This document shows positions 9,236-17,992 of a DNA stretch of 64,000 bases, one piece after another. Made by a program: the position numbers and the translations under genes. Source of the DNA: Epilithonimonas caeni DSM 17710 (GTDB lineage: Bacteria > Bacteroidota > Bacteroidia > Flavobacteriales > Weeksellaceae). The stretch spans positions 248,001-312,000 of the forward strand of contig NZ_AUFK01000013.1 in the NCBI RefSeq assembly GCF_000426465.1, in the 5' to 3' direction. The number at the start of each line of letters is the position of its first letter. Position 1 is the first letter of the stretch. The notes beneath the pieces were generated by a model. The model saw only the letters and a program-made list of their open reading frames with translations, had not been told where the DNA came from and searched no databases.

Positions 9236-9526
9236 ATGAAAAAAACGATATATGCCTTATGTTTTGTAGGCGCAATTATCTACTCGTGCACAACAAAAAC
9301 AGTTGCAACCTCAACGGTTTCTATCAATACCAGCGCAGAATATGTGACTAAAGGTAAAACCATGTTTGATGCGCGCTGTGGCAAATGCCACGGACTTCCG
9401 GAAGCTTCCGATCATACTCCGGAACAATGGAACAAGATCATCGCAAGAATGGCTCCGAAAGCGAAGCTCAATCCGGATGAAACCAATTGGGTCCTGGCTT
9501 ATGTAACGGTTAATGCGAAGAAATAA
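9236..9526 (+). CDS. Small cytochrome c lipoprotein
   Basis: A 96-residue protein with a lipoprotein signal (MKKTIYALCFVGAIIYSC, Cys 18) and one class I cytochrome c domain. The haem site C-G-K-C-H is present (near 49-53), and the Met of RMAPKAK is a candidate sixth haem ligand. It would be anchored in the periplasm and carry single electrons; the partner is unknown. I use the ATG at 9236 because the one at 9212 falls inside a promoter -7 box and would spoil the signal peptide. It is followed 27 bases later by the convergent TPR gene. Confidence 0.82.
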   Translation: MKKTIYALCFVGAIIYSCTTKTVATSTVSINTSAEYVTKGKTMFDARCGKCHGLPEASDHTPEQWNKIIARMAPKAKLNPDETNWVLAYVTVNAKK

Positions 9527-9553
9527 AATTGGAATTAAAACAAAAGGAAACCA

Positions 9554-10081
9554 TTAATTGGCTTCCTTTTTCTTGCTTTTTTTGCTTTTTGCTCCTGGTT
9601 TCTTCGGCATTTTCTCTTTGATGAATTTTTCCTTGCCCTTCAAAAAGTCCAGCATCTGTTGGTCGTAAGCGAAATTCTTCGCTTCTTTCAAAATTTCCAT
9701 TGCTTTTTTGAAATCCATTTTTATCTCAAATAGATAAGATTTTTGGATTAAGATTCTGCATTTATCGATTCCTTTTATTTTCAGAGAATATTCGATGAGT
9801 TTTTCTGCTTCGTCCAAATCCTCATTATCCAAAAGACATTTGATGTAATATCTTGGCGTGTTAAGGTTTGTAATGTCGCACTGCATCGCTTCCTCAAAAT
9901 AGAGTTTTGCTTTTTCATAATCGTTGAGCATTTCGCTATAGATTCTTCCCATCAGACAAAGACTGTCTGAATCTTCCGGGTCGTAAGACAAGGCATAATT
10001 CAATGCTTCCAGACTTTCTGGCAAGCTGTAAGGATAATTATCCAAAGCTTCGAAATAATATTTACTTTTAGTTAAGGTCAT
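9554..10081 (-). CDS. TPR protein, third gene of the rtcB-prfH operon
   Basis: The 175-residue protein is built of tetratricopeptide-like helical repeats (about 15-150; for example SLEALNYALSYDPEDSDSL and YEKAKLYFEEAMQ) and ends in a very basic tail, PKKPGAKSKKSKKKEAN. TPRs bind proteins; a lysine-rich tail often contacts RNA, but that is inference. Its ATG overlaps the 3' end of prfH by 14 bases, so it is translationally coupled to it and probably works with RtcB and PrfH. I do not know this protein as a described part of that system. Confidence 0.75.
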   Translation of the reverse strand: MTLTKSKYYFEALDNYPYSLPESLEALNYALSYDPEDSDSLCLMGRIYSEMLNDYEKAKLYFEEAMQCDITNLNTPRYYIKCLLDNEDLDEAEKLIEYSLKIKGIDKCRILIQKSYLFEIKMDFKKAMEILKEAKNFAYDQQMLDFLKGKEKFIKEKMPKKPGAKSKKSKKKEAN

Positions 10082-10766
10082 TTCCGTAGTTTTTTAATTC
10101 ATTTTTCAGTTGATTTCTTTCTTTTTTAAAAGATTTTTCCTGATGATTCTTTTTAAAATCTGTTCCCGAAAAAGTTCGGACCGGGTTTCCTCTCTGAACA
10201 TTCAGATGATTGTTCCATGTTTCCTGCATTTGTTTTTGAAGCTGGATGATATTCTGTTCCAAAACTTTTTCTTTCAGCCTTTCAACCGAAAGTTTTTTAT
10301 TTTCTAACTGCGAGCGGGAATCCTGCACGAATACACTTTGTCCAGTTTTCAAATACGTTGCACGAACTGCGGTTTCAACTTTGTTCACGTTTTGTCCGCC
10401 ACTTCCCTGACTTCTCGTTGTCTGAAACCGGATATCTTTTTCATTAAAATTAATTTTCTCCAAACCTTCCAGTTCGAAAATCCCGATAAACCAATTGCTT
10501 CTCTTATGCAGTTTTCTGAATGTACTTTTCCCAATCCAAAGAATACTTCCAAGCCAGCTTTTAAGAAATTCATTGATTTCTTTTCCTTTTAAAAGAAGAG
10601 TCACAGATTTCAAGGTCAGGTTTTCATCGCCATTTTCACGGTAGATAATTTCGTAATCGATTTTATTTTGTTTTGCTTCCTCAAGGAAAGCCTTCAGAAC
10701 TTTGGCAACGACCCATTGACATTCCAAAGGTCCTCTTCCCGAGGTGATTTGTATTATTTTGTCCAT
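10068..10766 (-). CDS. prfH: Peptide chain release factor-like protein PrfH
   Basis: The 232-residue protein has the class I release-factor catalytic core with the GGQ loop ([18 protein letters not shown]) but lacks the N-terminal and codon-recognition domains of RF1/RF2; that is the PrfH family. PrfH is known to pair genetically with RtcB and has been reported to release the peptide from ribosomes whose decoding centre is cleaved, before RtcB reseals the rRNA. A longer frame to 10832 would begin in an inverted repeat; the ATG at 10766 gives the family start (MDKIIQITSGRGPLECQW). It lies downstream of rtcB and overlaps the TPR gene by 14 bases. Confidence 0.9.
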   Translation of the reverse strand: MDKIIQITSGRGPLECQWVVAKVLKAFLEEAKQNKIDYEIIYRENGDENLTLKSVTLLLKGKEINEFLKSWLGSILWIGKSTFRKLHKRSNWFIGIFELEGLEKINFNEKDIRFQTTRSQGSGGQNVNKVETAVRATYLKTGQSVFVQDSRSQLENKKLSVERLKEKVLEQNIIQLQKQMQETWNNHLNVQRGNPVRTFSGTDFKKNHQEKSFKKERNQLKNELKNYGNDLN

Positions 10767-10778
10767 TGTTTTTTGTTT

Positions 10779-10840
10779 GTTGATGGTTGTCGGTTGATAG
10801 TCGTTGGCAGAAAGATTTCTATCAACTAACAACCATCAAC
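10779..10840. repeat. Inverted repeat between rtcB and prfH
   Basis: Two 12-base arms match perfectly (GTTGATGGTTGT at 10779-10790; its complement at 10829-10840) and an inner pair (GGTTGATAG at 10792-10800; CTATCAAC at 10819-10826) extends the hairpin. There is no U-run, so it is not a typical terminator. It may set the ratio of prfH to rtcB message, or be a short mobile palindrome. Confidence 0.6.
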
Positions 10841-10851
10841 TTTCAACCAAA

Positions 10852-12243
10852 TTATTTATCCATTCTCACAATTCGTGGTTGGAAAGTTCCAAGAATATCG
10901 ACCAGTTCACTTTGTGCGTTCATCACTTCATTGATGTCTTTGTACGCCATCGGTGCTTCTTCGGCATTGCCTCCTATCAATGTGACATTCTTCAATTTTA
11001 ATTCTTTTTTGATGTCATTTTGAGTGAACAGGCTTCTGCATTCTCCTCTTGAAAAAGCTCTTCCGGCGCCGTGTGAAGCCGAGTTCAACGAATCCGGATT
11101 TCCTTTTCCACGAACGATAAAACCTTTTGCCGTCATAGAACCGGGAATCATTCCCAATTCATTTTCCTTGGCAGGAGTTGCCCCTTTTCTGTGAACGATC
11201 ACTTCTTTTCCGTTGTGGATTTCTTTCCATGCGAAGTTGTGATGGTTTTCGATTCTGGCTTTTACTCTTCCTCCGACAGCTTTTACCAATCTTCTGTGAA
11301 TGTCGTCGTGACAAGCCGAAGCGTAATCTCCGGCCAAATTCATCGCTGTCCAATATTCTAAACCGAGATGCGTGTTCAAATCTAGCCAAGCGAAGTTTTG
11401 TGCTTCTTTTGGCAACGGGCATTGTTCTGTCGCCACTCTCGAATAATACTGAGCGATTTCTGCTCCCAATCCACGAGAACCGCTGTGTGAAAGAATCCCT
11501 AGGTATTTTCCTTTTGGAAGATTGATTTGTTCGTCTTCTTCCGTGATTTCCACTTCTCCGAATTCCACAAAGTGATTTCCACCGCCGGAACTTCCCATTT
11601 GCTTGATGGCTTTTCCCTTTAATCTTCTCAAAATCGGAATCAAATCGAACGTATCTCTGTCGAAAATTTCGTGGTCGATGTGGGATTTGTGCGTTTCGTA
11701 CATTCCAAATTTGGTGTGTTCTGCAAGCGCTTTTTCATATTTATCTCTCGCCCCGTCAAGATATGAAACAGGAGTATCCAAAATACTAAGTGACATCCTG
11801 CAACCGATATCCATCCCGACTCCATAAGGAATCACAGCATTTTCAACTGCTAGAACTCCACCAATTGGAAGTCCGTAACCGCTGTGCGCATCAGGCATTA
11901 AAGCTCCCTGCACCGAAATTGGAAGTTTCAACGCGGTGTACAGTTGGTTTTTTGCTTCATCTGAAATATTGTTTCCGAAAATATTGAAAGTTGCTCGGTT
12001 GGTGTTGAGCATTCTTTTTTCTGTTTTCTTTGATGAAAGCAAAGCTTCTGCAATTTGTCCGAAGGTTAAATCTTTTTCAAATTCTTCCGGTGCTTGCAGG
12101 ATTTCCTTTAAAAGAGATTTTACGTGGTGAATATTTTTGGTTGCAAAATTCCTTTTCATGACTTCCAAAGCGATGTTGACGCTCTGATTATTTGGATAAC
12201 CTAATTTTAATATATCTTTTCCTTTAAGTTTTAAATTTCCCAT
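10852..12243 (-). CDS. rtcB: RNA-splicing ligase RtcB
   Basis: RtcB joins RNA ends with 2',3'-cyclic phosphate or 3'-phosphate to 5'-OH, using GTP and Mn2+. The 463-residue protein shows the metal-binding segments GVGMDIGCRMS, GGNHFVEFG, and SHSGSRGLG, the double His of ENHHNFAW, and SASHGAGRAFSRG, which contains the histidine guanylylated in characterised RtcBs. Paired with prfH, its probable substrate is cleaved rRNA rather than tRNA introns. It is the first gene of rtcB-prfH-TPR. Upstream is a repeat-rich 0.6-kb gap in which I recognise no clear promoter for it. Confidence 0.95.
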   Translation of the reverse strand: MGNLKLKGKDILKLGYPNNQSVNIALEVMKRNFATKNIHHVKSLLKEILQAPEEFEKDLTFGQIAEALLSSKKTEKRMLNTNRATFNIFGNNISDEAKNQLYTALKLPISVQGALMPDAHSGYGLPIGGVLAVENAVIPYGVGMDIGCRMSLSILDTPVSYLDGARDKYEKALAEHTKFGMYETHKSHIDHEIFDRDTFDLIPILRRLKGKAIKQMGSSGGGNHFVEFGEVEITEEDEQINLPKGKYLGILSHSGSRGLGAEIAQYYSRVATEQCPLPKEAQNFAWLDLNTHLGLEYWTAMNLAGDYASACHDDIHRRLVKAVGGRVKARIENHHNFAWKEIHNGKEVIVHRKGATPAKENELGMIPGSMTAKGFIVRGKGNPDSLNSASHGAGRAFSRGECRSLFTQNDIKKELKLKNVTLIGGNAEEAPMAYKDINEVMNAQSELVDILGTFQPRIVRMDK

Positions 12244-12298
12244 TGTTTTTAAATAAGATGTTATGAATTTGAATATCCAGTTTCAAGCTCAATGCAGA

Positions 12299-12380
12299 TT
12301 TAAACGCAAAGTCCGCAAAGTTTTTTTGGACAACTATCTGCTTTAAGGTTCGCAAAGGCGTAAAACTCAGCAAAGCTTAG
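12299..12380 (+). repeat. Dispersed CGCAAAG repeat, copy 1
   Basis: It reads AAACGCAAAGTCCGCAAAG, a variable middle of about 22 bases, then CTTTAAGGTTCGCAAAGG, CGTAAAACTCAGCAAAG. The same blocks occur in order at 15210-15300 and, inverted, at 55994-56085 and 58830-58926. Confidence 0.7.
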
Positions 12381-12523
12381 CCATTTTGATTACGGATATT
12401 CAATTAAATATTAGACACGAGATTTATATATTCTTGCATCGAATATTTCTCAACTAATATTTTAGTTGAGTAGTTTTTTGTCACAATGTTTTTATGACAA
12501 ATGTTGATTGGGAGACGAAACCC

Positions 12524-12631
12524 CTAGCCCCGATTGCAGTGGAAATCCTTTTTTGCTTGGGCTTCGAGAGCCTCAGCCTGACAAAACGTCTGGCAAAAAA
12601 GATTGCAACGGAAAGCGGGATTAAGCTCCTA
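12524..12631 (+). ncRNA. Structured repeat, possibly a Flavo-1 RNA
   Basis: The element starts TAGCCCCGATTGCAGTGGAA, contains an inverted pair CCTTTTTTGC / GCAAAAAAGATT (about 12547-12604), and ends ACGGAAAGCGGG then AAGCTCC. CCCG (12528-12532) can pair with CGGG (about 12616-12619), and AGC with GCT outside it. The pattern is very common in flavobacterial intergenic regions, and from memory it fits the Flavo-1 RNA family; this was not checked with a covariance model. Two diverged relatives lie at 26930-27057 and 40608-40728 in the opposite orientation. Confidence 0.5.
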
Positions 12632-12681
12632 ATAAAAATTGATTTCGGGGAAACTGTTTTGAGTTTGAAATATTGCGCAAT

Positions 12682-12714
12682 AAAAAACCCGAAAATCTTA
12701 CGACTTCGGGTTTT
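12682..12714 (-). terminator. Terminator of the candidate small RNA
   Basis: The minus strand reads AAAACCCGAA, an 11-base loop, TTCGGGTTTT and further T residues (12687-12681): a 10-bp stem with a strong U-run. Confidence 0.8.
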
Positions 12715-12850
12715 GATATTTCATTGTACTGTTATTCTAAGAGTGTACCAAACCACGAAGCCTCGCCTTTGCAAAAGGCAATCCTACAGATGTATGTTGA
12801 TTGTATTTGAACATTGCTTCGTTGTTTTTTTGTTGGTTGAACTTGATTTT
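12682..12850 (-). ncRNA. Candidate small RNA downstream of methylmalonyl-CoA mutase
   Basis: On the minus strand a textbook promoter (12857-12885) is followed after about 145 bases by a terminator (12682-12714), with no gene between. The predicted transcript folds: ACGAAGC pairs with GCTTCGT and the neighbouring ACCAA with TTGGT, enclosing ATGTT/AACAT and an apical GCCTTTTGCAAAGGC hairpin. It also holds a 25-codon frame (MFKYNQHTSVGLPFAKARLR, then GLVHS) without a clear ribosome site. I favour a structured RNA; a small protein is possible. I do not recognise the family. Confidence 0.5.
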
Positions 12851-12856
12851 CAGATG

Positions 12857-12885
12857 CAAATATAGAAATAAAATTTAATTACAAA
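12857..12885 (-). promoter_or_regulatory. Promoter of the candidate small RNA
   Basis: TTTG (12882-12885), 17 bases, TATATTTG (12857-12864): a full match to the Bacteroidota consensus. It begins five bases beyond the mutase stop codon and faces away from that gene. Confidence 0.7.
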
Positions 12886-12889
12886 TTTT

Positions 12890-15013
12890 TTAAGCTAAAA
12901 ATTTTTCCAAAATCTCCACTGCACATTTCGGTAAATTAGTTCCCGGACCGAAAATAAAATCTGCACCATTGGCATATAAAAATTCATAATCCTGTTGCGG
13001 AATTACACCACCAACAACGATGGTAATATCATCTGCTCCTAGTTTTTTCAGCTCCTCAACAACTTGCGGAACCAAAGTTTTGTGACCAGCAGCCAAAGAA
13101 GAAACGCCTAAAATATGAATATCATTTTCTACTGCTTGTTTCGCAACCTCTTCTGGCGTTTGGAACAATGGAGCAACATCTACATCGAATCCCATATCTG
13201 CAAAAGCCGTTGCAACTACTTTTGCACCGCGGTCATGGCCGTCCTGTCCCATTTTAGCAACCATAATTCTTGGTCGTCTTCCTTCTGCATCTTCAAATTT
13301 CTGACTTAAGGCAACGGCTTTTTCGAAATATTCATTTTTTCCTGCATTCATAGCATAAACTCCTGATATGGTTCTGATATTGGCTTTATAACGTCCGAAG
13401 CTTTCTTCCATCGCATCGCTCATTTCGCCAAGTGTTACTCTTCTGTGGGCTGCTTCTATACAAAGTTCGAGAAGATTTCCATTGCCTGTTTTCGCACAAT
13501 CTCGAATTTTATTTAATATTTGGCTCACCGCCTCGGTGTTACGTTCGGCTTTTATTTTTTCCAGTCGTTCGATTTGTTTTCGGCGGACTTCTGTATTATC
13601 GATGTCGAGAATATCGATGTCGGTTTGTTTTAGATTGGATTTGAAGGAATTAACACCGATGATAAATTCTTCTCCACTATCTATTTTCGCTTGTTTTCTC
13701 GCGGCAGCTTCCTCGATTCTCATTTTCGGGATTCCGGCTTCGATAGCTTTGGTCATTCCGCCTTCTTTTTCGACCTCATCAATGTATTTCATAGCTTCGT
13801 CAATCATCTGCTGGGTTAATGATTCGACTAAATGACTTCCACCCATCGGGTCAACCACGTCGCAGATTCCGCTTTCCTGTTGAAGAATGATTTGGGTATT
13901 TCTTGCAATTTTTGCAGAATAATCGGTTGGTAAAGCGATTGCCTCGTCCAAAGCATTCGTATGTAAAGACTGTGTTCCGCCTAAAGCCGAAGACAATGCT
14001 TCAATAGCAGTTCTTGTGATATTATTGAAAGGTTCTTGTTCTGTCAAACTCCATCCGGATGTTTGGGAATGCGTTCTTAAAGCTAATGATTTTTGATTCT
14101 GTGGATTGAACTGTGTCAAAAGATTGGCCCAAATATAACGCGCAGCACGCATTTTGGCGATTTCCATAAAATGGTTCATTCCGATAGCCCAGAAAAAAGA
14201 AAGTCTCGGAGCAAAATCATCAACGTTCATTCCGGCTTTGATTCCGGTTCTGACATATTCCAGACCGTCTGCTAAAGTGTAAGCCATTTCCAAAACCGGC
14301 GTTGCTCCGGCTTCCTGCATATGATAACCGGAAATCGAAATCGAGTTGAATTTCGGGATGTTTTTAGAAGTATATTCAAAAATATCGGCGATGATTTTCA
14401 TTGATGGTGTCGGTGGATAGATGTAGGTATTCCTAACCATAAATTCTTTCAGAATATCATTTTGAATCGTCCCAGAAAGTTTGTCCTGGGAAACGCCTTG
14501 CTCTTCTGCAGCCACAATATAGAAAGATAAGATCGGTAAAACAGCGCCGTTCATTGTCATAGAAACCGAAATCTCATCCAATGGAATCTGGTCAAACAAA
14601 ATCTTCATATCCTCAACCGAATCAATCGCAACGCCTGCTTTTCCAACATCGCCAACGACTCTTGCGTGGTCGGAATCGTAACCTCTATGCGTTGCCAAAT
14701 CAAAAGCTACTGAAAGTCCTTTTTGTCCGGCTGCCAAGTTTCTTCTATAAAATGCATTGGATTCTTCGGCTGTGGAAAATCCTGCATACTGACGGATGGT
14801 CCAAGGTTTCTGAACGTACATCGTGGAATACGGACCTCGAAGAAAAGGCGCAATGCCTGCCGAGCCATTCAAAATGCTTTCGTTTTTTACATCTTCTGCA
14901 GAATATTTTGATTTAAGTTCCAACCCGTCTTTTTCAAAAGTGTAATTTTCTGAATTCGAATTGAATTCAATATTTTGAAAATCAGGGTTTTGGTTTTTTA
15001 TTTTGTGGCGCAT
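12890..15013 (-). CDS. scpA: Methylmalonyl-CoA mutase, single-chain type
   Basis: The enzyme interconverts methylmalonyl-CoA and succinyl-CoA with adenosylcobalamin, linking propionyl-CoA to the citric acid cycle. The 707-residue protein has the catalytic TIM barrel (about 40-550: [29 protein letters not shown]) and a C-terminal B12-binding domain (about 570-705) with the lower-ligand motif DGHDRGAK and the following GVSSLAAGH and GGVIP segments. It is the catalytic chain; no separate small subunit lies beside it. The frame runs to 15127, but the ATG at 15013 gives a natural start ([17 protein letters not shown]); the extra part covers a repeat-like leader. Its helper MeaB is encoded 3.7 kb further along. 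Confidence 0.94.
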   Translation of the reverse strand: MRHKIKNQNPDFQNIEFNSNSENYTFEKDGLELKSKYSAEDVKNESILNGSAGIAPFLRGPYSTMYVQKPWTIRQYAGFSTAEESNAFYRRNLAAGQKGLSVAFDLATHRGYDSDHARVVGDVGKAGVAIDSVEDMKILFDQIPLDEISVSMTMNGAVLPILSFYIVAAEEQGVSQDKLSGTIQNDILKEFMVRNTYIYPPTPSMKIIADIFEYTSKNIPKFNSISISGYHMQEAGATPVLEMAYTLADGLEYVRTGIKAGMNVDDFAPRLSFFWAIGMNHFMEIAKMRAARYIWANLLTQFNPQNQKSLALRTHSQTSGWSLTEQEPFNNITRTAIEALSSALGGTQSLHTNALDEAIALPTDYSAKIARNTQIILQQESGICDVVDPMGGSHLVESLTQQMIDEAMKYIDEVEKEGGMTKAIEAGIPKMRIEEAAARKQAKIDSGEEFIIGVNSFKSNLKQTDIDILDIDNTEVRRKQIERLEKIKAERNTEAVSQILNKIRDCAKTGNGNLLELCIEAAHRRVTLGEMSDAMEESFGRYKANIRTISGVYAMNAGKNEYFEKAVALSQKFEDAEGRRPRIMVAKMGQDGHDRGAKVVATAFADMGFDVDVAPLFQTPEEVAKQAVENDIHILGVSSLAAGHKTLVPQVVEELKKLGADDITIVVGGVIPQQDYEFLYANGADFIFGPGTNLPKCAVEILEKFLA

Positions 15014-15424
15014 CTTGCTTTTGTCTTGATGAAAGTAAATGTAAGGATTTTTGAAAATGTGATAAACCACAAAAGACAGAAAAGTTTTTGTAATAATTAT
15101 AGCAATGAATTTTAAACACAAAGACACGAAAGGTTTTTGTGCAATTCTATGCTTTTAAGGCGCAAAGATTTGACTTCGTCAAATTTTTTGTTATAAACTT
15201 TTGTAATTTTTGAACTCAAAGCACGCAAAGATTTTTTGAATTAGTCAAATGCTTTAAGATACAAAAGGCGTAAGACTTAGCAAGGAACGCAGAGATTAAA
15301 AATTGCATTCTGTAATAACTTGTGTTCTTTGTGGTTTAGTCAAGCGACAATTTGTCATAAATTTTTGGATGGTCTTTTTTTTGAGATTTGACTTTCAAAT
15401 TTTAAAATAAAAAATAATATAAAT
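15014..15424. repeat. Intergenic region with two CGCAAAG-type repeats
   Basis: Between the divergent mutase and htpG genes there are two degenerate copies of the dispersed repeat, at about 15110-15168 (AAACACAAAGACACGAAAGG then TTTTAAGGCGCAAAG) and 15210-15300 (CAAAGCACGCAAAGATTTTT then CTTTAAGATACAAAAGGCGT). No further gene is seen. A promoter for htpG must lie here but I find no exact match to the consensus. Confidence 0.6.
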
Positions 15425-17314
15425 ATGTCAACAGGAAGTATTAATGTGTCTGTGGAAAATATTTTTCCGCTGATCAAAAAGTTTCTTTACAGCGACCACG
15501 AGATTTTTTTGCGTGAGTTGATTTCTAATGCGACGGATGCGACCACGAAACTAAAACATCTCACCACGATTGGCGAGGCGAAGGTGGAATATGGCAATCC
15601 TATCATCGAAGTGAAAATTGATAAAGATGCGAAAACGCTGACCATCAAAGACCATGGAATCGGGATGACTGGTGAAGAGGTTGAGAAATATATCAATCAG
15701 GTGGCTTTTTCCGGTGCTGAGGAATTTCTGGAAAAATATAAAGATTCTGCTAAAGATGCCGGTATTATAGGGCATTTTGGTCTTGGATTTTATTCGGCGT
15801 TTATGGTGGCGGAGAAAGTGGAAATCTTGACTAAATCTTACAAGGAAGATTCGAAAGCTGTTCGCTGGGTTTGTGACGGAAGTCCGGAATATACGCTTGA
15901 AGAAACGGAAAAATCTGGCAGAGGAACGGAAATTATTCTTTATATCGCAGATGATTCTACGGAGTTTTTGGAGGAATTCAGAATCCGTGAGCTTTTGACA
16001 AAGTATAATAAATTCAATCAGATTCCAATTAAATTTGGGACTAAAACTGAAACTTTGCCTTTGCCGGAAGGTGCTGCTGAAGATGCGAAACCGGAAACAA
16101 TTGAAGTTGATAATATCATCAATAATACCAACCCGGCCTGGACAAAATCACCGTCTGAACTGGAGGATGAGGATTACAACAATTTCTACCGAGAATTGTA
16201 TCCGATGCAGTTTGAAGACCCGTTGTTTCACATCCATCTGAATGTGGATTATCCGTTCAACTTGACGGGAGTTTTGTTCTTCCCGAAACTAGGAAACAAT
16301 CTTAATATCGAGAAAGATAAAATACAATTGTATCAAAATCAGGTTTTTGTGACAGATGAGGTGAAGGGCATTCTTCCTGATTTCCTGATGTTGTTGAGAG
16401 GTGTGATTGATTCACCGGACATTCCGCTGAACGTTTCCCGTTCTTATTTGCAGGCTGACGGCGCGGTGAAGAAAATCTCTTCTTACATCACGAAAAAAGT
16501 GGCGGACAAAATGGTTTCATTGATAAATGACAACCGTGAAGATTATGAAAAGAAATGGAATGATATCAAAATCGTTATCGAGTACGGAATGATTTCTGAG
16601 GACAAATTCTTTGAAAAATCTGACAAGTTTGCGCTTTATCCAACTACGGACGGAACATATTATCTTTGGAACGATTTGATTGAGAAAATCAAACCAACTC
16701 AAACGGATAAAGATGGAAAGACCGTGATTCTTTATGCTAGCAATGCCGATGAGCAACACAGCTATATCGAATCTGCGAAAGAAAAAGATTATGAAGTTCT
16801 ATTGTTGGATTCTCCGATTGTTCCGCACCTCATCCAGAAATTGGAAGCTTCCAAAGAGAATGTTTCTTTTGCGAGAGTGGATGCAGACCATATCAATAAT
16901 TTAATCAAAAAAGACGAGCCTAAGATTTCTAAACTAAATGATTCGGATAAAGAGACTTTGAAAAAAGACATCGAGGAATCGATTAATGACAAGAAATTTA
17001 CCGTTCAGTTGGAGGATTTGGATTCTACGGATGCGCCGTTTACATTGACTCAGCCGGAGTTTTTCAGAAGGATGAAAGATATGCAGGCTACTGGCGGTGG
17101 CGGAATGTTTGCAATGGGCGGTTTCCCGGAGATGTATAATCTGGTGGTGAATTCTAACTCTGATTTCGCAGGAGAATTATTGAAAAAAGACAATGCTGAT
17201 GAGAAAAAAGCAATGATCAATCAGGCTTTGGATTTGGCAAAATTGTCTCAGAATCTTTTGAAAGGAAAAGAGCTGACGGATTTTATCAAACGTAGTTTTG
17301 AGAGCTTGAAGTAA
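15425..17314 (+). CDS. htpG: Molecular chaperone HtpG (Hsp90)
   Basis: The 629-residue protein is a bacterial Hsp90, a cytoplasmic ATP-driven dimeric chaperone. The GHKL ATPase domain (about 1-215) shows ELISNATDATTKL (Bergerat N box), DHGIGMTGEEV and GHFGLGFYSAFMVAEKVEI (G boxes). The middle domain carries the catalytic Arg loop region (NVSRSYLQAD near 340), and a C-terminal dimerisation domain follows, without the eukaryotic MEEVD tail. It is monocistronic, with a perfect palindromic terminator behind it. Confidence 0.96.
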   Translation: MSTGSINVSVENIFPLIKKFLYSDHEIFLRELISNATDATTKLKHLTTIGEAKVEYGNPIIEVKIDKDAKTLTIKDHGIGMTGEEVEKYINQVAFSGAEEFLEKYKDSAKDAGIIGHFGLGFYSAFMVAEKVEILTKSYKEDSKAVRWVCDGSPEYTLEETEKSGRGTEIILYIADDSTEFLEEFRIRELLTKYNKFNQIPIKFGTKTETLPLPEGAAEDAKPETIEVDNIINNTNPAWTKSPSELEDEDYNNFYRELYPMQFEDPLFHIHLNVDYPFNLTGVLFFPKLGNNLNIEKDKIQLYQNQVFVTDEVKGILPDFLMLLRGVIDSPDIPLNVSRSYLQADGAVKKISSYITKKVADKMVSLINDNREDYEKKWNDIKIVIEYGMISEDKFFEKSDKFALYPTTDGTYYLWNDLIEKIKPTQTDKDGKTVILYASNADEQHSYIESAKEKDYEVLLLDSPIVPHLIQKLEASKENVSFARVDADHINNLIKKDEPKISKLNDSDKETLKKDIEESINDKKFTVQLEDLDSTDAPFTLTQPEFFRRMKDMQATGGGGMFAMGGFPEMYNLVVNSNSDFAGELLKKDNADEKKAMINQALDLAKLSQNLLKGKELTDFIKRSFESLK

Positions 17315-17336
17315 AACATAGCTATTAATGACAAAG

Positions 17337-17368
17337 AAAAAAGGAACTCAAATTTGAGTTCCTTTTTT
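17337..17368. terminator. Palindromic terminator after htpG
   Basis: A 32-base perfect palindrome (arms AAAAAAGGAACTCAAA and its complement) ends in a T-run. A near copy lies at 21100-21129 after the WG-repeat gene; the two bound the toxin island. Confidence 0.9.
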
Positions 17369-17418
17369 TATGCCAAATATTAAAATATAATACGTCAAGT
17401 TCTGTCGTTACCCGCATC

Positions 17419-17426
17419 TACATTTG
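17419..17426 (+). promoter_or_regulatory. -7 box upstream of the toxin-like gene
   Basis: TACATTTG fits TAnnTTTG and lies 30 bases before the ATG at 17456. The -33 element is not clear. Confidence 0.4.
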
Positions 17427-17455
17427 GCTCATGATAATTTTAAAAACCAAAGATT

Positions 17456-17992
17456 ATGATGCAAAGATTAGATTATGTACTGAGCAGAAATCTCAATAGT
17501 CCATTTGGCAAACAAGATGCCTTTTTTGAAACTTTTGTTATTCCTCCAGAAGATTTTGACACCATTCCTGAAACAAATGAGATTGAAAGAATAAAATACA
17601 CTTTTGTTTTATGCAAAAGTGGGGTTGAAGTTTTTGATAAATATGAAAAAGAAGAGCCTGCTCCCAATGAGTTTAAAGTTTTTTATGAAGAAGATTCTCC
17701 TGACAAAAGTAATTTTTTCGGAACGGCTTGTCGCGTAAAAATGAGCAAAGAAGCGCGAGATTTTTTCATAAGAATTTCCGGTAAAAATCAAGTAGTTAAT
17801 TTTCGTGGAATTATTTATGATTATCTGAATCTGAATGGTTTCAATGAATTTGTAAAAAATCTTGCAAAAGACAGAAATCTTAATTACACATTACTGAAAG
17901 GTGCCATCTATCTGGAAATTGCAGAACAAAGCGAAATCAATAAGGTTACAAAAAAATATTTTCTGCAAACAATCAATTGGCAGACTGGTTGA
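17456..17992 (+). CDS. N-terminal part of a polymorphic-toxin-like protein (frame 1 of a split gene)
   Basis: The 178-residue frame begins MMQRLDYVLSRNLNSPFGKQ. I do not recognise the domain; it looks like a soluble alpha/beta N-terminal module without signal peptide or membrane segment. At 17950-17956 its codons read ACA AAA AAA, a run of seven A. A shift of -1 there, or one more A, would carry the protein straight into the 499-residue frame that follows (…KVTKKIFSANNQLADWLKGG) and give about 673 residues. Read as is, it stops after ten unrelated residues. The gene is probably the first half of one toxin gene, either a real break, a phase-variable tract, a programmed shift or a sequencing error. 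Confidence 0.6.
   Translation: MMQRLDYVLSRNLNSPFGKQDAFFETFVIPPEDFDTIPETNEIERIKYTFVLCKSGVEVFDKYEKEEPAPNEFKVFYEEDSPDKSNFFGTACRVKMSKEARDFFIRISGKNQVVNFRGIIYDYLNLNGFNEFVKNLAKDRNLNYTLLKGAIYLEIAEQSEINKVTKKYFLQTINWQTG

Larger units (their letters stand above)
12244..12889. other. Repeat-rich intergenic region with a candidate ncRNA
   Basis: This 646-base gap holds, in order, a copy of the CGCAAAG-type dispersed repeat (12299-12380), a structured Flavo-1-like repeat (12524-12631), and an independent small transcription unit on the minus strand (12682-12885). A 123-codon frame across it (12494-12865, plus strand) is an artefact of these elements. Confidence 0.7.

Noticed and set aside
12494-12865. A 123-codon plus-strand frame in the rtcB-mutase gap
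   Set aside because: It runs across the Flavo-1-like repeat, a terminator and the candidate small RNA, and resembles no protein.
15014-15127. N-terminal extension of methylmalonyl-CoA mutase to 15127
   Set aside because: The extra 38 residues are translated from repeat-like sequence; the ATG at 15013 fits the family better.
17978-17992. A normal stop for the first toxin frame
   Set aside because: Considered, but the perfect continuation in the -1 frame and the lack of an ATG for the second frame make two independent genes less likely.
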